This document shows, piece by piece, positions 1 through 11,780 of a DNA stretch of 64,000 nt. The notes beneath the pieces were generated by a model. The model did no database searches. It was not told the DNA's origin and was given only the letters and a program-made list of their open reading frames with translations. This DNA is from Auricularia sp. M13 (lineage: Eukaryota; Basidiomycota; Agaricomycetes; Auriculariales; Auriculariaceae). The stretch spans positions 992,001-1,056,000 of the forward strand of contig CM073194.1 in NCBI GenBank assembly GCA_037042915.1, written 5' to 3'. A program made the position numbers and the translations under genes. Numbering within the stretch: position 1 is the stretch's first letter; each line of letters opens with the position of its first letter.

Positions 1-88
1 TCGGACGGCGACCACACACTCCAGACCTCATTCGATACTATCACGTCGGGCCGCAGACGCCTCTTAGACCGCCATTCCCACTCTGACC

Positions 89-1566
89 ATGTGGGGTGCG
101 TTGGCCGCGGGGGTTGTCGTACTCCGAGTTGTCGGTTGTATTCTCCCGTCTTGGGCCAGGGAAGTCAACATCACCATCGACGACACGTTCGGAGATCCTA
201 CGACTGGCCAAATTCCGTCCTACGATCCTGCGGCACACCCTAAATTACAAGCACGCAGCGGACAAGCGGCCTGCGATGGTTGCAGACTTGGTTTGGATGC
301 GTCTCAGGTGTACAAGTCCACCTGGTGAGCCGACCCGGCATTCACGTCGTGGGCGCCCGCCTTACATTATGCATTAACCGCACTGGAAGGCATGACCTGA
401 CCTCAACGGAAACAGCATCGTCCAACCTCAGTTTCCAGTTCCGTGGTAGGTGGCCGCGAACTTCGGCTTTCTGGCGGTTTGAGGATTGACGATGTCCAGG
501 CACGGCAGTTTACGTTTATTTCATCCTGGCCAACAGCATTCAGGATGCGGATATCCATATGTCCTTCTTCATGGATGGGCAGCTGGTCGGGACCTTCACC
601 GATATTGGCAACCGCTCAACTGAGGCGCCGGCGTTCAGGTATCACCAAGTTGTGTACGCCAGCGGTAATCTGTCCAACGCAGTCCACTCGTTTGTCCTAT
701 CCGGTGCCCCCCGCTGCGCCGGCGGGTCAGTGGTTCTGTTTGACTATGCCGTCTACACGTGAGTTAACGCACTGCGTCTGTTCCGCTGCTCTAACGATGT
801 TTGTCATTCCAGCGCTGAAGATGAACCCTCTCCTGATACCTCTGTCCGTGAAAGAGCTGAAAATATTACGTGGGATACCCATGCAGCTTCGGTCTTTGCG
901 CCGACCGAGGATGATATCCCCCATACTAGCAGCTCGTTTCTGGCGTCATCAATTGCATATGGCTCCCCTGATCATGACGGGATCCCCCGCATGGAGGACC
1001 TTTCGACGCAACCCATGCCTCAACCAAGCGCTGACCATCCCGTGACGATTGGGCTGATAATTGTATCGATCGCCGCGGCCCTTGCTTACCTCGCTGGCCT
1101 CTTCTGGTATTGCAACCGCCGTCGGAAAACGCAGGAAAGCCAGATGAGACAGCTGGAGCCTCAACCTCTGAATCTACCTCCCCTGTCTTCACCTGCTACC
1201 GCATATCACTCGGATAGCACTGTTCGTCCGTTTATCCCGCCCGCGCTCGGGATGCCGGCGGCCGCCTCAGCCATGCACTCTTACGGCCATGCTGCCGTAG
1301 CTCGATCCGCAGGACTCACTCCTGGAGTTGCGGCGGCAATCTCGATGTCCTCTGTTGCAGCGAAGTACGCCTCGATTTCCAAAGGGAGAGCGGTACTTCC
1401 TCAACCCGATGCACCTGCTGGGCATAACTCGCAGCTTCATGAGGAGCTGGCTCAGCTGCGGGAGGAGGTGGAGATACTGCGGGCTCGAGATGATCCACCT
1501 CCTGGATACTACGATACCTCAATGCCGGGTCCTTCTCGACCAGCTCCTGCGGTATTGCGGCTGTAA
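89..1566 (+). CDS. Single-pass membrane protein with signal peptide, family of unknown function
   Basis: Four exons, 89..324, 390..445, 500..758 and 813..1566, close in one frame to give 434 residues. Introns are 65, 54 and 54 nt with GTGAGC, GTAGGT and GTGAGT donors. The protein starts with a hydrophobic signal peptide (residues 1-23). An ectodomain follows that opens with VNITIDDTFGDPTTG and contains TAVYVYFILAN and a SVVLFDYAVYT strand. There is one membrane span at about 262-284 (TIGLIIVSIAAALAYLAGLFW), then a basic stop-transfer NRRRK and a Ser/Pro-rich cytoplasmic tail with a short coiled coil (LHEELAQLREEVEILRA). I know this layout from many mushroom genomes as an uncharacterised membrane family; no enzymatic motif is visible. 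The spliced ectodomain reads smoothly through all joins, which supports the model. The role could be surface sensing or wall contact, which is a guess. Confidence 0.85.
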
Positions 1567-2311
1567 TATTTGAGTCATACAACTGTAAAGGTAAATTTCA
1601 GATAAAACAAAATTCGGCTGTGCGAAATATTTACGCGTTCTATTCCCTCCCTAAAAGCCTTTCGCAAGGACAGGCAGGTGTAATAGTCGTCTAAATCGGC
1701 ATTTCATTGTTCTTCGGGATCGGCCGGGTGCACAACAGTCTGCTTCCGTCACTCATGTGCGGAGTCCGCTCAGCGTATTTATAATTGGTTGTAATCAACC
1801 CCGTCTACGTGTTGAAGCATCGCACGCGGCGCAGAGAGCCAAGAAAGGCGAAGCACAAAGACATGAAGTCACTGCTCACACTGTGGGTCTGGACTGAAGT
1901 GGAAACGGCGGTCGGCTGGAAGGAAAGAAATCACGACTCTCGAAGAGCGCAAGGTGCGGTCCGTTGCGCGCAAAGACTCTGAGCTTTGGCTCGAGCTTTA
2001 TGACGAGGTACACGAGACGAGCTATGCTGAGGAGATAGCTTTGCTTATTTCAATCTTCGCACATTACAGCCTAAGGAACCGATGGTAGCCACGGTCGCCC
2101 TGTCTACTCGTCCAGCGACAACCTCGGCAGGCCCAGTGAGAGATACACTTGGGCCTGAAGCCTTCTCGAGCTGCCAACGTTAAACATCTCGTTCATTTCG
2201 AACAGACGTGTATATTGTCACGGAGATCATGTGCCATCGGATACTACAGGCCTAGTTCAAATCCATCGCTGCACAAGCATTTGTTATACAGTTCCAGCTC
2301 GAGACAAATGT
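1567..2311. other. Intergenic, shared 3' region of two convergent genes
   Basis: The stretch holds the 3' ends of the membrane-protein gene (+) and the PL14-like gene (-). Only short unsupported reading frames are seen and no repeat was recognised. Confidence 0.6.
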
Positions 2312-3445
2312 TCAAGCCAAGGGATACGCCGCCTTTCCTTGGGCAGGAGAAGCACCGTTGTCGATCACGGCGCCTGACATGCCGGCGAAGAAGACCTGCT
2401 GGTCCACGGGCGACGCCCACGTGCTGTCGGACCCTCCGAAGAAAGTCGAGAAATGAACGCCTCTGAAGACCGAGCTAGTCTGTTGACGGATAATGAGACC
2501 CGTGGCATGAATGATGCTGATGCCATTGACGAAGAGCTCGAGCTCGCCGTTTGCCTGGCCGACGTCGTTCAGCTGGACACGCTGGGCAACGACGGTCCAG
2601 TCTCCCGTTGCGAATTTGAAGGCGCCGCGTGCAACAGAAATGCCGAAGTTTGTATCGATGACCGTACCCTTGAGCTTTGAGACAGTTGCATTATTGGAGG
2701 TAAGCTCTGGGATATAGGCATATATTTCTCCAGCGCCGTTCGCGCTGAGAAACAAAGAGAAGCTTCTTCAGCGACGATGCTTGAACGGCAATGGGAATGC
2801 TTACCGCCACATCAGACGAAGGTCGAAGCATTGGTCACGATCCTCCTGACGACCTCCAGAGCATGCATATGCGGTATCTTCATTAGCACCTCCGTCTACG
2901 GCTTGTGTGAGTCGGATATTGCATCTGAATCAAAGTACGTACAAGGACCAGGAAGTTTGCCTCCTTTGCTGAAAGAATGTTATGAGTTCACAAGCCCGCA
3001 TGATTGAAAGGGGAACGCACACAAACTGGAAACCTGCAGGGAAGAAGACACCGTAGCTGAACAAGATCTGGGTCGAAGTTGTGTCGCTCCAATTTGAGCC
3101 TGAAGGGCCGGGATAATAGAGACTGATTTCGCCGCGTGGTGCATCGCTGGCACTGGGGTTTTGGCTTCCTTTGGGGTACAGCGCCAGCCAGGCCTTCGTG
3201 TTCGCGGGGGCACTGCCCGGCGCGGCGACCACGTCGTGCGTAAGGTTAGCAGTGACTTTGACGACACCAAGTGCCGCGTCACTCAGAGGGATAACCTTAG
3301 CACCGCTGCCGTTACCCGCAGGTGCGGATGGCAGGGTTGTATAGGCGAGACCGGCCTTGACGGGGATGGGGAACAGGTGAGACCCGTTGAAGCCAGCCGC
3401 CACCATTGGCACGAGAACTGAGAGCAGTAGAGAGCGGTTGAACAT
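2312..3445 (-). CDS. Secreted polysaccharide lyase family 14-like protein
   Basis: Exons on the minus strand are 3021..3445, 2943..2968, 2805..2895 and 2312..2744, giving 324 residues; introns are 52, 47 and 60 nt. The start at 3445 puts a signal peptide first (MFNRSLLLSVLVPMVAAG). An upstream in-frame ATG would bury this signal, so it was not used. Motifs seen across joins are FQFVKGGKLPG, then ACSGGRQEDRDQCF and LMWRANGAGEIYAY, then RGAFKF, VQLNDVGQANGELELFVNG and STFFGGSDSTWASP. This order (KGGKLPG, CSGG, RLMWR, GxGELELFVNG, FFGGS) is that of the fungal PL14/alginate-lyase-like beta-jelly-roll family. It is expected to be secreted and to act on a wall or algal-type polyuronide or glucuronan; the substrate cannot be told from sequence. 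Exon 2 is only 26 nt. Confidence 0.88.
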
Positions 3446-4281
3446 GAGTTGAGAGACGATCCTGGGGAGTATAGAGAAATCGAGGTGCATGAGTTCGCCT
3501 TTTAAGCCCAGGAAGACTATACCATGACTTGTCCGCAGCTGACTGGCGCACAGAAAAGTTGTGGCAACCGGCGAATCCTGCATGCTTATTGGTCATGTGC
3601 ATGAGAACAACTCTGAGTCGACGCGCCTTCAGGGTCCTCGTGATGCGCTCACCGTTTGCGGATGAGCATCAGTATGTAATCCGAGCATTTGAAGTGGGCA
3701 CTTGATGCAGTTGGAACGTCGGAAGAGCGGCCTGGACGATTCGGACGCTGCCTGAAGCGAGTGGCCAGACGGAGAGGTCTCACGTGGACGATAAGCGCGC
3801 GATGCATGTGCAAGTTCGAGGATGCAATTGTCTGGAATCAATAAATGGCAGCGCCAGGCCGCGCCGCCCACGGTACCGCGCGCCCAAGCCATGGGAAACC
3901 GGCGTTGCGCGACATGACAGGTGCCGGAACATTGTTAACTGCGCTTGATCCCCGATAAGACGCCGCACGTTTGAGGAAGGGCATGGGCGCGAGCGTTGGC
4001 GGCGCGACGGCCCAGCGACGGCCGCACCAAGGCCACCAAGGCTGTACAGGAGATGGGACATTGTACCACACAAAAGAGCTTCCAGTATATGGCGTACGCA
4101 ATGTTCTGACGCGTGGCTGGGAGCGCAGGGCGTTGACGAGGCGCCAACGAGTAAGAAGCAGCACAGCACGTGACTTAGCGGAGTTGAGCGCCAGATGCTC
4201 TGACGGAGTTTGGACTTGTTTCCCTCCGCAGGCACATGCCTCGCAACAGGTACGTATTTCACATTGTTTCAGAACTTGAAG
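3446..4281. other. Intergenic, upstream of the PL14-like gene
   Basis: No reading frame with family features was seen on either strand. It must contain the promoter of the PL14-like gene and the 3' flank of the AKR relic. Confidence 0.55.
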
Positions 4282-4480
4282 TTAATTAAGGCCCTGGAAA
4301 ATATTTGGAGGGTATGCCTCCTCGAGAAACTTGGTGTCTTTCTCTGTTAACTTGGTGACCGCGAGCAATTCGACGGCTGCCTGGATGAGCTTCTTCGAGC
4401 CGAGACCGGCTACTGTTTCCTGACCTTTTTAGGCACCCAGAAATGCCGTAACTTCTACATCCAAGGCAGATTCTTGAATA
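4282..4480 (-). pseudogene. C-terminal relic of an aldo-keto reductase
   Basis: The minus strand reads ETVAGLGSKKLIQAAVELL, then TKLTEKDTKFLEEAYPP and a stop at 4282-4284. This matches residue by residue the C-terminus of the AKR genes in this window ([33 protein letters not shown]). The preceding WVPKK stretch sits in another frame, so there is at least one frameshift. Nothing resembling the catalytic barrel lies upstream of about 4480. It is therefore a truncated, decayed duplicate lying about 220 bp downstream of AKR1 in the same orientation. The upper boundary is approximate. Confidence 0.75.
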
Positions 4481-4704
4481 GCTTGGGGCCAGAGGATCCC
4501 TTACAGTTACATATAACATCATCGTAGGCTCACACATCAGACAGCCAGCGTTCGAAATGTAGGATCGGCTGGGCGCATGTGCGGCTTGCGACGTGTGAGC
4601 TGCCTTCAAAATATCATTGAGCGTAACGCGGCTTTCGATTCACTAATTCTTACAAGACTGGTTTGGGTAATAAAACACTGGAGATCGAGCTTGAGACTTC
4701 AGGA

Positions 4705-6048
4705 TCAAGCAAAGCCCTTGACAGTCTTCGGCTGGTATGCCTCTTCGAGGAACTTGGTCTCCTCCTCGGTAAGCTTGACCTTGAGCGAGTCGACGGCCTC
4801 CTGGATGCGTTTCTCCGAGCTCAGACCGACTATCGGCGCTTGACCCTTGCTCAGCACCCACGCAATCGCAACGCTGGCCATCGGGACACCCTTGTCCTTG
4901 GCCACCTTCTCGACGCGGTTCGTGATCTCTTCATCGAGCTGACCCTCGCGCGTGCCCTTCGCATCTCCGAAAATCTGCACAAATAGTCTCAGCAATGGCG
5001 AGAGCAACGGGCGCACTATCACGGACCCTCTTGAACAGCATGTCCGAGCCGGTGCGTGTAGTAGTATTATTGTACGGGCGAGCGAGCACGCCGCGCGCAA
5101 CGGGCGACCACGGGATGAGCCCGACTCCCGTCTTGTTACCTGTAGCCCATGATCAGACTGCATTTCAGTACTAGGCGGGATAGACTCACAAAATGGGATC
5201 ATCTCGCGCTCTTCCTCGCGATAGAGCAGGTTATAGAAGTTTTGCATACTGATGAACTTCGTCCAGCCATGGAGCGTCGCCGTAAACTGAAGCGTCGCGA
5301 ATTCGTGCGCCCACATCGAGCTAGCGCCGATGTAGCGCACTTTCCCGCTCTTGACGACGTCGTGGAGAGCCTCCATAATCTCCTCCGGCGGGGTGTTCTT
5401 GTCCAGCCGGTGGATCTGCAGGACGTCGATGTACGTGCCGAGCCTGGCAACGCTTGCGTCGACGGCGTCAAAGATGTGCTTGCGCGAAAGGCCACTCTGT
5501 GCAATACCTTGGTAAGGGAAATAGCGAGGGCTGTTAGCAAGCTGACGGACCTGATTCACCCATTCGGGGCCTTGAGCGTCCCAGACGCGGTTACCCGGGT
5601 TTTCTTCGTCCACGGCGCCATGGCATTTCGTCTAAACATCCACTGTCAGACAACTGCCAGGCTGCGCAGATCCTTTGCGAACCAAAATGACTAGCTTCTT
5701 CCGCGGAATCTTGTACTTTTCGATTGCCTTGCGCACGACCACCTCGCTCAGACCGTTGCTGTAGACATCGGCCGTATCCCAGCTGCGTAGCATGTCAGGA
5801 CAGCTTTAGAGACGATCATTAGGCAAGGCCGTACGTATTGATACCAGCATCATAGGCCGCTTTGAGCAGGGGCAGACTCTGCTCCTCGTCAAGGACCCAC
5901 TCGGCCCACTTCGACGAGCCGTAACTCATGCAGCCAAGAATAATTTTCGATACTTTCAAGCCAGATGAGCCCAGACTACAATCAGTACCAGTCAGCGTGG
6001 CCTGTTCCTCAAAGCATCGAGACCATGAGCTCACCGCTGGTATTCCAT
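4705..6048 (-). CDS. Aldo-keto reductase, versiconal-hemiacetal-acetate-reductase-like (AKR1)
   Basis: Seven exons (6035..6048, 5835..5975, 5683..5782, 5551..5631, 5190..5496, 5027..5139, 4705..4974) close in frame to 341 residues. The first exon is only 14 nt and encodes MEYQR before the intron. The catalytic tetrad of the AKR barrel is visible: Asp54 (WDTADVYS), Tyr59, Lys87 (VILTKC) and His141 (LQIHRLD). Other family motifs are [49 protein letters not shown] and the NADP-site [11 protein letters not shown]. The reaction is NADPH-dependent reduction of an aldehyde or ketone in the cytosol. The sequence is closest in pattern to the fungal VrdA/YakC-type group rather than to classic aryl-alcohol dehydrogenases; the substrate is unknown. 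A TATATAT box lies about 63 bp upstream. Confidence 0.93.
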
Positions 6049-6110
6049 GATGATTGCGAGGTGGGGGTTCGGATCAGGTCAACCAGAGTACTGGTTCTAC
6101 ATTGCGCCCA

Positions 6111-6117
6111 TATATAT
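6111..6117 (-). promoter_or_regulatory. TATA box of AKR1
   Basis: The string TATATAT lies 63 bp upstream of the AKR1 start codon in GC-richer flank, a usual distance for a fungal TATA element. Confidence 0.45.
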
Positions 6118-6479
6118 CAGCCCAGGGCACGTCATGCGGCTGCATTATCTAGAAGGTGTGCGGGGGGCCGGGGCCGGCGTGCCGAAGCAAGCAGAGAGTC
6201 GGGCTTCAAAATCGTGAACGACGTTCCTTTCTCTACCAACCCAAATTTGGCCACAGGCTTGCAAATGTCTCCGACTAATGACGCTCAGTCTTATAGCCTG
6301 TATGCAAGTCATGTTACTCTTTGGCTTATCACCAGAACTCGTCGCCGGATTCCGTGGTTCAACAAGGATGTACCGACTCGTGGCCCGCGTCCGATTTGAT
6401 ACGCGCTTAGAGCTGTTTCACGGCTGCAACGAGAGCTGCGTGCCAATATTCCTAGCTCGAAGCTTGTTTTGCGACGCGC

Positions 6480-6930
6480 AGCCTGTTATTCATCAATTGC
6501 AAGACTGCAAGCCCCGTCTTCCCTCCACGGACGTGTCGAATTTCTTGAGCTGGTCTGGATGTCTTTCCGCCTTTCCCTGCAAATGAGGATTTTTCCCACC
6601 GATTCCCGGCTGGCTCGATGGTGTATCTGCTCGACACTTTGAAGATACCGTGACGGTTACGATCGCCAGGCGGAAAGACGACCTTGACAGCCTGTGCATC
6701 GAGCCTAAAGGCCGTCGCGTTCTGAAGCAGCTGTGCTAGAGACTCGTGGCATGGGGAGCTGAATGATCAGAGAGTCCAAACGGCTTATGCGAGGGTCGAG
6801 GTTCACATCAATCTCAACACCCTTCCGCGGCAGCGCAGGCAGATGAGCTTGCCACACAAGCGGGATATGGGCCTCCGACGCCAGTGCAGGAGCCCTGGTC
6901 GCAAACAATGCGACCCGCCATATAGGTCAG
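6480..6930 (-). pseudogene. Possible decayed coding segment, family not recognised
   Basis: The minus strand carries two gene-like stretches in different frames: VWQAHLPALPRKGVEIDVNL followed by DPRISRLDSLIIQLP, and then in another frame HESLAQLLQNATAFRLDAQ followed by VVFPPGDRNRHGIFKVSSR. Composition and flow look like real protein, but the frame changes with no intron signal between them. I do not recognise the family. The rest of the 2-kb gap (6049-8071) shows nothing else, apart from the AKR1 promoter and the TATA box at 7950. Confidence 0.3.
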
Positions 6931-7949
6931 ACTCCTTTGCTAACTATCCAAGCGCCGGCACTGCGTGCAAGCAGCACGCCGATCTGTTTCTCCTCGCGAC
7001 AGTCGCGCGCAGCCGTCCTCCCTACGTGACGGGTGAGTTCGGAACTGCGGCTCAACATACCGCGAGCATACGGGGCTGTCAATCGTGCAGCCTGTTCATT
7101 CCTTCCGATTGGGCTTTACGTCTGCATGATACTCCTCTCAGCCTCAGTACCAGCACAAGATAGGGTCATCTGGATGCCCTGAATAGCGTTTCTTGAAGGC
7201 ACAGCGCGCTGAATTCCGCTAGGCCCTCTGCATGCCGCCGAAAGCACATTGTGTGCATTCAAATAGTTGACAGCAACATACCAAGAATACATGGCAGTTA
7301 ATTGACCGAGGTTATGATGGGTTAAATAAGGATACATACGTCTTCTATTCGTAGCACACTAGATTTCTTTAGCTTCAAGCTTGACTGAGTCTGCGGAGCA
7401 ATTGCCGAGGTTCCTTGATGCGCATGCCCGAGACTCCCAGTGCTATCGATGGAGGACCGTTTCTTTGCATGCATATCTGGGAGCGATTAGCGGCGATACG
7501 ACGTCGTCAACGACTGCGAACTGTACACTGCGGAGAGGTGTTCATTCTGCCTCCAAGCCGACGACTTAGGAGGGCACCAAAAGTATCTCATCCTGAGCCA
7601 TTCCGTTGGTTTTATAGCAATGACATTAGCGTGCCGGAGAGCGCGGGTGGCACGGCTTCGAGGGTGAGCGCAATGACGACGGTCGCACTGGTGATAACTG
7701 AGGCCGACGCAGGGACGGAATGCGCGCAAAATAGCACTCATTCGCGCTTTCCTTCATATGTCCTGCATTGGGATAGTGGTAAAATTTGTGGAATAACGAT
7801 CTAAATGCGGGAGCCGCTGATCTGGGACGTTCCTGTACAGGTCGTGCGACGGGCACTGCTGCCAATGACGATGTGCGGTTGCGAAAGATCGACAGATACC
7901 GCCCGCCACGTTGCACTGCCTTCGTGCCGAGTCTAATATAGAACGATGG

Positions 7950-7957
7950 TATAAAAA
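7950..7957 (+). promoter_or_regulatory. TATA box of the secreted Asn/Gly-repeat protein
   Basis: TATAAAAA lies about 115 bp upstream of the start codon at 8072. A pyrimidine-rich leader (CTTTCACTCTTTTCCTTCAC) follows at about 8036-8055, as in strongly expressed fungal genes. Confidence 0.55.
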
Positions 7958-8071
7958 ACCCAAGCGTCGCCCGTCGACAACTGCACCCCACCTTCTTCCA
8001 AACTTTACTATTGCCAGGCGCAATACCTTCGTTCTCTTTCACTCTTTTCCTTCACTTCCTTAAACGACTTC

Positions 8072-8796
8072 ATGCTGTTCCGCACTGCAATCGTCGCGCT
8101 AGTCGCAGCTGCCGCTGTCGCGGCTTTGCCATGGCATGTCGGATCGGTTGAGCTCCAGCCGCGAGCGCAGGCCCTGACGTCGGGCGGGCGCAAGAAGTAC
8201 CTCGGCGCCCAATTCTCACCCAAGGTATGACTGTGTGGATCGACGTTCTTTACGCACGCTCAGGTTCGCGCGCCACTGCAGACGGTCGCCGCCAACGCCG
8301 CTTTCCGGAAGAAGAAGGGCGGGCAGCGCGGAGGAAAGAACGCGAACGGCAACAACGGCAACAACAATAACGGGAACGCGAATGGGAACGCAGGCAATGG
8401 TGCTGCCGCGAACCAGGGCAACAACAACAACAACAACGGCGGCAACAACAACAACAACAACGTGGGAGACACTGGCATCGAGAACGTCATCGAGCTGTGT
8501 CGCAACCCGGACGGCAAGACGAACTGCGCCGAGATCCTCGGCGACACGAAAGGGTCGTGCTTCACCATCCCAGAGCCATTTGCCGGCGACGTCAAGTTCT
8601 TCACGCCCGCGCCCAACAGCACCTGCACCCTGTTCGCGTGCGTATGGCTGCCAAGCCTGAAAGGACCTCCGCGCTGATCTGGCGGTACTTCAGAGACGAA
8701 GACTGCACCAAGGGCGACGTCCCTGCTGACGGCGTTATCAACAACGCGAACCAGTTGGCATGGTCATGCGACGCTGCAGCCGCAGCTGCGGCATGA
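8072..8796 (+). CDS. Small secreted cysteine-containing protein with Asn/Gly repeat
   Basis: Exons 8072..8224, 8264..8637 and 8694..8796 give 209 residues; introns are 39 and 56 nt. There is a clear signal peptide (MLFRTAIVALVAAAAVAALP). A basic stretch with RKKKGGQRGGKN follows, then a low-complexity Asn/Gly spacer of about 45 residues encoded by AAC/GGC repeats. The C-terminal domain carries six cysteines (CRNPDGKTNC, GSCFTIP, STCTLF, DEDC, WSCD) and ends in a run of alanines. The Cys pattern recalls fungal small secreted proteins with a crystallin-like fold, which is a weak resemblance. It is expected to be extracellular. The Asn/Gly linker should vary in length between strains. Confidence 0.75.
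8335..8462. repeat. AAC/GGC-rich microsatellite coding for an Asn/Gly linker
   Basis: Imperfect repeats of GGCAAC and AAC units lie in phase with the secreted-protein exon and encode NGNNGNNNN-type runs. It is prone to slippage. Confidence 0.8.
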
Positions 8797-10411
8797 ATGT
8801 TCCAAGACTTTCAATGGGCGTCTCGTCGTCCCAGAATGTTGTCTGTAATGATCGCCCAGTCCGTGTATATACGCGCCGTAGAAGGAGGGGACACTGCCCA
8901 ATGCTCAGAGATGGGCGATTACGATTGTCGCGGACCCGCCAGGGAGCAATGCAAGGATGCCGGAGCTGGTCAAGCAGAAACTGAACCCTGCCTGACTTTC
9001 GGATCATGTCCAAGACTGTGCTGAAGCACAGGGTCTGCCCTTTCAATCCACTCATCGACGTCAAGCGGTCAAGGGCGGTCGTCCAGAGTGCAGAGCAAAC
9101 CACCCGTAAAACAACATCTTCAGCTGCAAACGTTGCATACGAGTCTGAGAGGCTATAGGTTGAGCGGATGAGCGCACTCGTAGATGTGTCGCCCGCGCAG
9201 AGACAGAGCATCGCGGTAGATCCTTGCAGAACTACTATAACCTCGGGATGACGGGGACAGAAAAGACGCGGACGCGAGACCGGGTTGAGCCGATGCCACT
9301 TGAACCCTCAGCACCAACACGTTCGGATGCGCCGGTGCCTGCTGAAGGGCCCAGCGATCGTACCGTCTGCGCGCGCTCTTCTTTGCGAACTGTCTTATTC
9401 CTAGGGTGTCCAATTTCCTCGAGTCGCAGTGGCTCGGTCATTCGTCACCGCGCTTTCCGGAGCAGCCTGCTGCAGCCCTGGATTCTGCACTGCCACCTGG
9501 ATAGCTATTTCCAGCAGTGATATGGCCGGACATGAAGCCAGTTACTGTTCTGGTAACTCTCCGGGTCTTTAGCACTCCTCGGGCTCTTTGTGCGCTTGCA
9601 GCATCATGGAACTCTGAATAATGGGATCACAATAATTCTCGTCAACATCATGCTCATGCGGCCCATGATCAATTCAGGGTCACAGCCGGCTCCCTGCGCC
9701 GAAAAGGCAGTCCGGGATCACAGGCATTTGGGCTCGACGAGGACCTATGTCTTGACTGAACAGCTACCTTCTCGTCTCTCATTCACAAACAGCGGCGCCA
9801 CACTCAAGGCGTGCATACATAAACGGCTTTACATCGAAGATGTCGTCAACACATGCTGGATTTGGAAGCTGGGCATCTCGGAGACACCTATTCGCCGGTG
9901 AGGGTACATTCAATCCCGTAGTCTTGATTTCTGCCAGAGGATTTGGGGCGCCCTTGCTATATTCCGTCTTTGACCGGTTCTGCATTTGCCTATTCGTCTC
10001 GATGCTACGGCTGTCCTCCAGTCTCAGATGCGCATGGCGACGCTTTTGCAGCATACCATTCTTCGCTTCGAGGCTCAACTTTCGATGACAGTCAGGGCAG
10101 TCATATATGTACCGTCACGGCACTTCTGGCCCCGCAACCGGCGTTGCCCAACCCCCGGCAAGACTCGACAGTTCCCATGCGCAACATTCGCAAATTCCTG
10201 CGTCGTAGTCTCGTATATCTACCAGTTTGTGCCGCTTTCGCACTGAAAACTCATCGCAATGTCCGTTACAGATCGTGAATTGGACGTCTCGGCGGCGAGG
10301 GGTGATGATGCCGCCTCGTGCCCGTGAGCTATTCGCTCTCCGAGTGTGGAGTCAGCATAACGGCGCCGCAGGTCATCTCACGGACTGCCCAGCGCTTCTC
10401 ACTCTGGCATT
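8797..10411. other. Intergenic, no supported gene
   Basis: Only short overlapping frames without motifs are present on both strands, and no repeat or RNA gene was recognised. Confidence 0.5.
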
Positions 10412-10900
10412 ATGCCAGGCGAAGCCACCGTCGTCTGCGCCCCCCTCTCTCAGCCAACCTCATCGCGCGACGATCGTCGCACACAACTCAGCACATGGCG
10501 AGGCGCCTCTGAGTCTGAGCGCAGTCGTAGTGAACTTTTGCGAGCTCAGTCAGACACCGGAAGCGCGTCCGGAAGATCGTCTTACTCCAGCGACGAGTCT
10601 GAGTCTGACTGGACAAACTCCTCGGACTCCACTACACAGTCCTTGCAACACCTGCGGGACGAGCTCGAGTACCGCGATGAGACGATATCGTTCTTGCTCG
10701 CATACATCGCGTTCATGGCGCCGCAGGGTTCAGCTACTTCGTCAGCTTCGTCTCAATCGGGAGGTCACGGTGCTTCGGACGCAGGGGACGCCGCTGCCAA
10801 CGATCTTAAGGTTATTCCCACCAATCTACCCACGACATCACGTCTCCCCTCCGGTCAGCAAGACGAGGCCGAGATTTCTATCCAGGATTCCTCTCGGTGA
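10412..10900 (+). CDS. Hypothetical Ser-rich protein, weakly supported
   Basis: This is an open frame of 162 residues. The first 65 residues are rich in Ser, Arg, Asp and Glu (for example SSYSSDESESDWTNSSDS). A short amphipathic helix follows (SLQHLRDELEYRDETISFLL), then a Ser/Gly/Pro tail. The helical segment and acidic-serine run look more protein-like than the surrounding frames. I recognise no family and upstream exons may be missing. It could be a small regulatory or nuclear protein, or a chance frame. Confidence 0.3.
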   Translation: MPGEATVVCAPLSQPTSSRDDRRTQLSTWRGASESERSRSELLRAQSDTGSASGRSSYSSDESESDWTNSSDSTTQSLQHLRDELEYRDETISFLLAYIAFMAPQGSATSSASSQSGGHGASDAGDAAANDLKVIPTNLPTTSRLPSGQQDEAEISIQDSSR

Positions 10901-11186
10901 GGTGACATCGTGCTCGTCCGAATTGCCTCGCTGCCCGTGATGTCTCACTCGGTGGCGAATGCACACAAGCGACACCGCTCAAAGTTCTTGGTTAGCTCAT
11001 CTATCAACATGCGCTTGTGCTGAAACGGCCAGTTGTACAGGACAGTAACTGTGTCATAATTCATTGTGCTACGGGAAAGCATATTACAGATGACCAAGAG
11101 AACGGCAGGAAGATCGTAACAGCATGACAGAAGGAACCGACAAACGAAGACATCCGAGTTAGATACAAGTACAAGAAGAATACCGA

Positions 11187-11712
11187 TTATGAAGTGTGCT
11201 TGGGTTCGGGTTTGTGCAGCTTGTGCCTATGGTCGGCGGAAGCCAGGCCTTCCTCAACCTCGTCGCGCGCCTGTTCGCTCGGAACAGGCAGGTCGCCCAT
11301 GCGACTCTGAAGCGGTTGCGGAGTCAGGGTCACCGTTTACCAGAGCTACGGCTTTGAGGCAACACACCTGAAACGTAGATGGTACGCCTACCAAAGCAAT
11401 ACCCGGGCCCATGTACGCGGCGGCGATAAGGGCCTCCTTGCTGGCGTGCACAATGGACTCGCCCATCTCCCTGCCCGCGTGTGCGATCGACTCGCCCATG
11501 TGCTCGGGCATGTGTGGGTGCGGTACATGCGGCATGGCGACGTGCGGCATGTGCGGATGCGGGAGGTGGACGTGCGGGAGATGTAGGCCGTGGTGGCCCT
11601 CCGAGGATGGGGTCGACGCCGTACTGCTTGTCGTCGCGGCGCGGGGAATGGCTTCCTCCGCGGGTTTAGTAGCAGCAGGCGGTGGTGAAGACGCAGTAGG
11701 ATGTGCCTCCAT
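11187..11712 (-). CDS. Small His/Pro-rich protein (copy 1)
   Basis: Exons 11392..11712 and 11187..11306 with an 85-nt intron give 146 residues. After a Ser/Thr/Ala/Pro-rich leader come tandem units LPHVHLPHPHMPHVAMPHVP, then PHPHMPEHMGESIAHAGREM. A weakly hydrophobic stretch (ALIAAAYMGPGIAL) precedes the join, and the second exon encodes a charged tail (SEQARDEVEEGLASADHRHK). There is no signal peptide. The spaced His-Pro-Met units could bind metal ions (Zn, Cu, Ni); this is inference. The 5' side has a TATA-like box at 11781. A smaller gene with the same HVHLPHVHMP core lies 1.5 kb away in the opposite orientation. I know no named family. Confidence 0.65.
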
Positions 11713-11780
11713 TCGAGTGTTTGGTTGCGTTATATGAGTGACTTGTGTGTGTCTGCTGCGGTGAGGAGCAGCGCGGCGTC

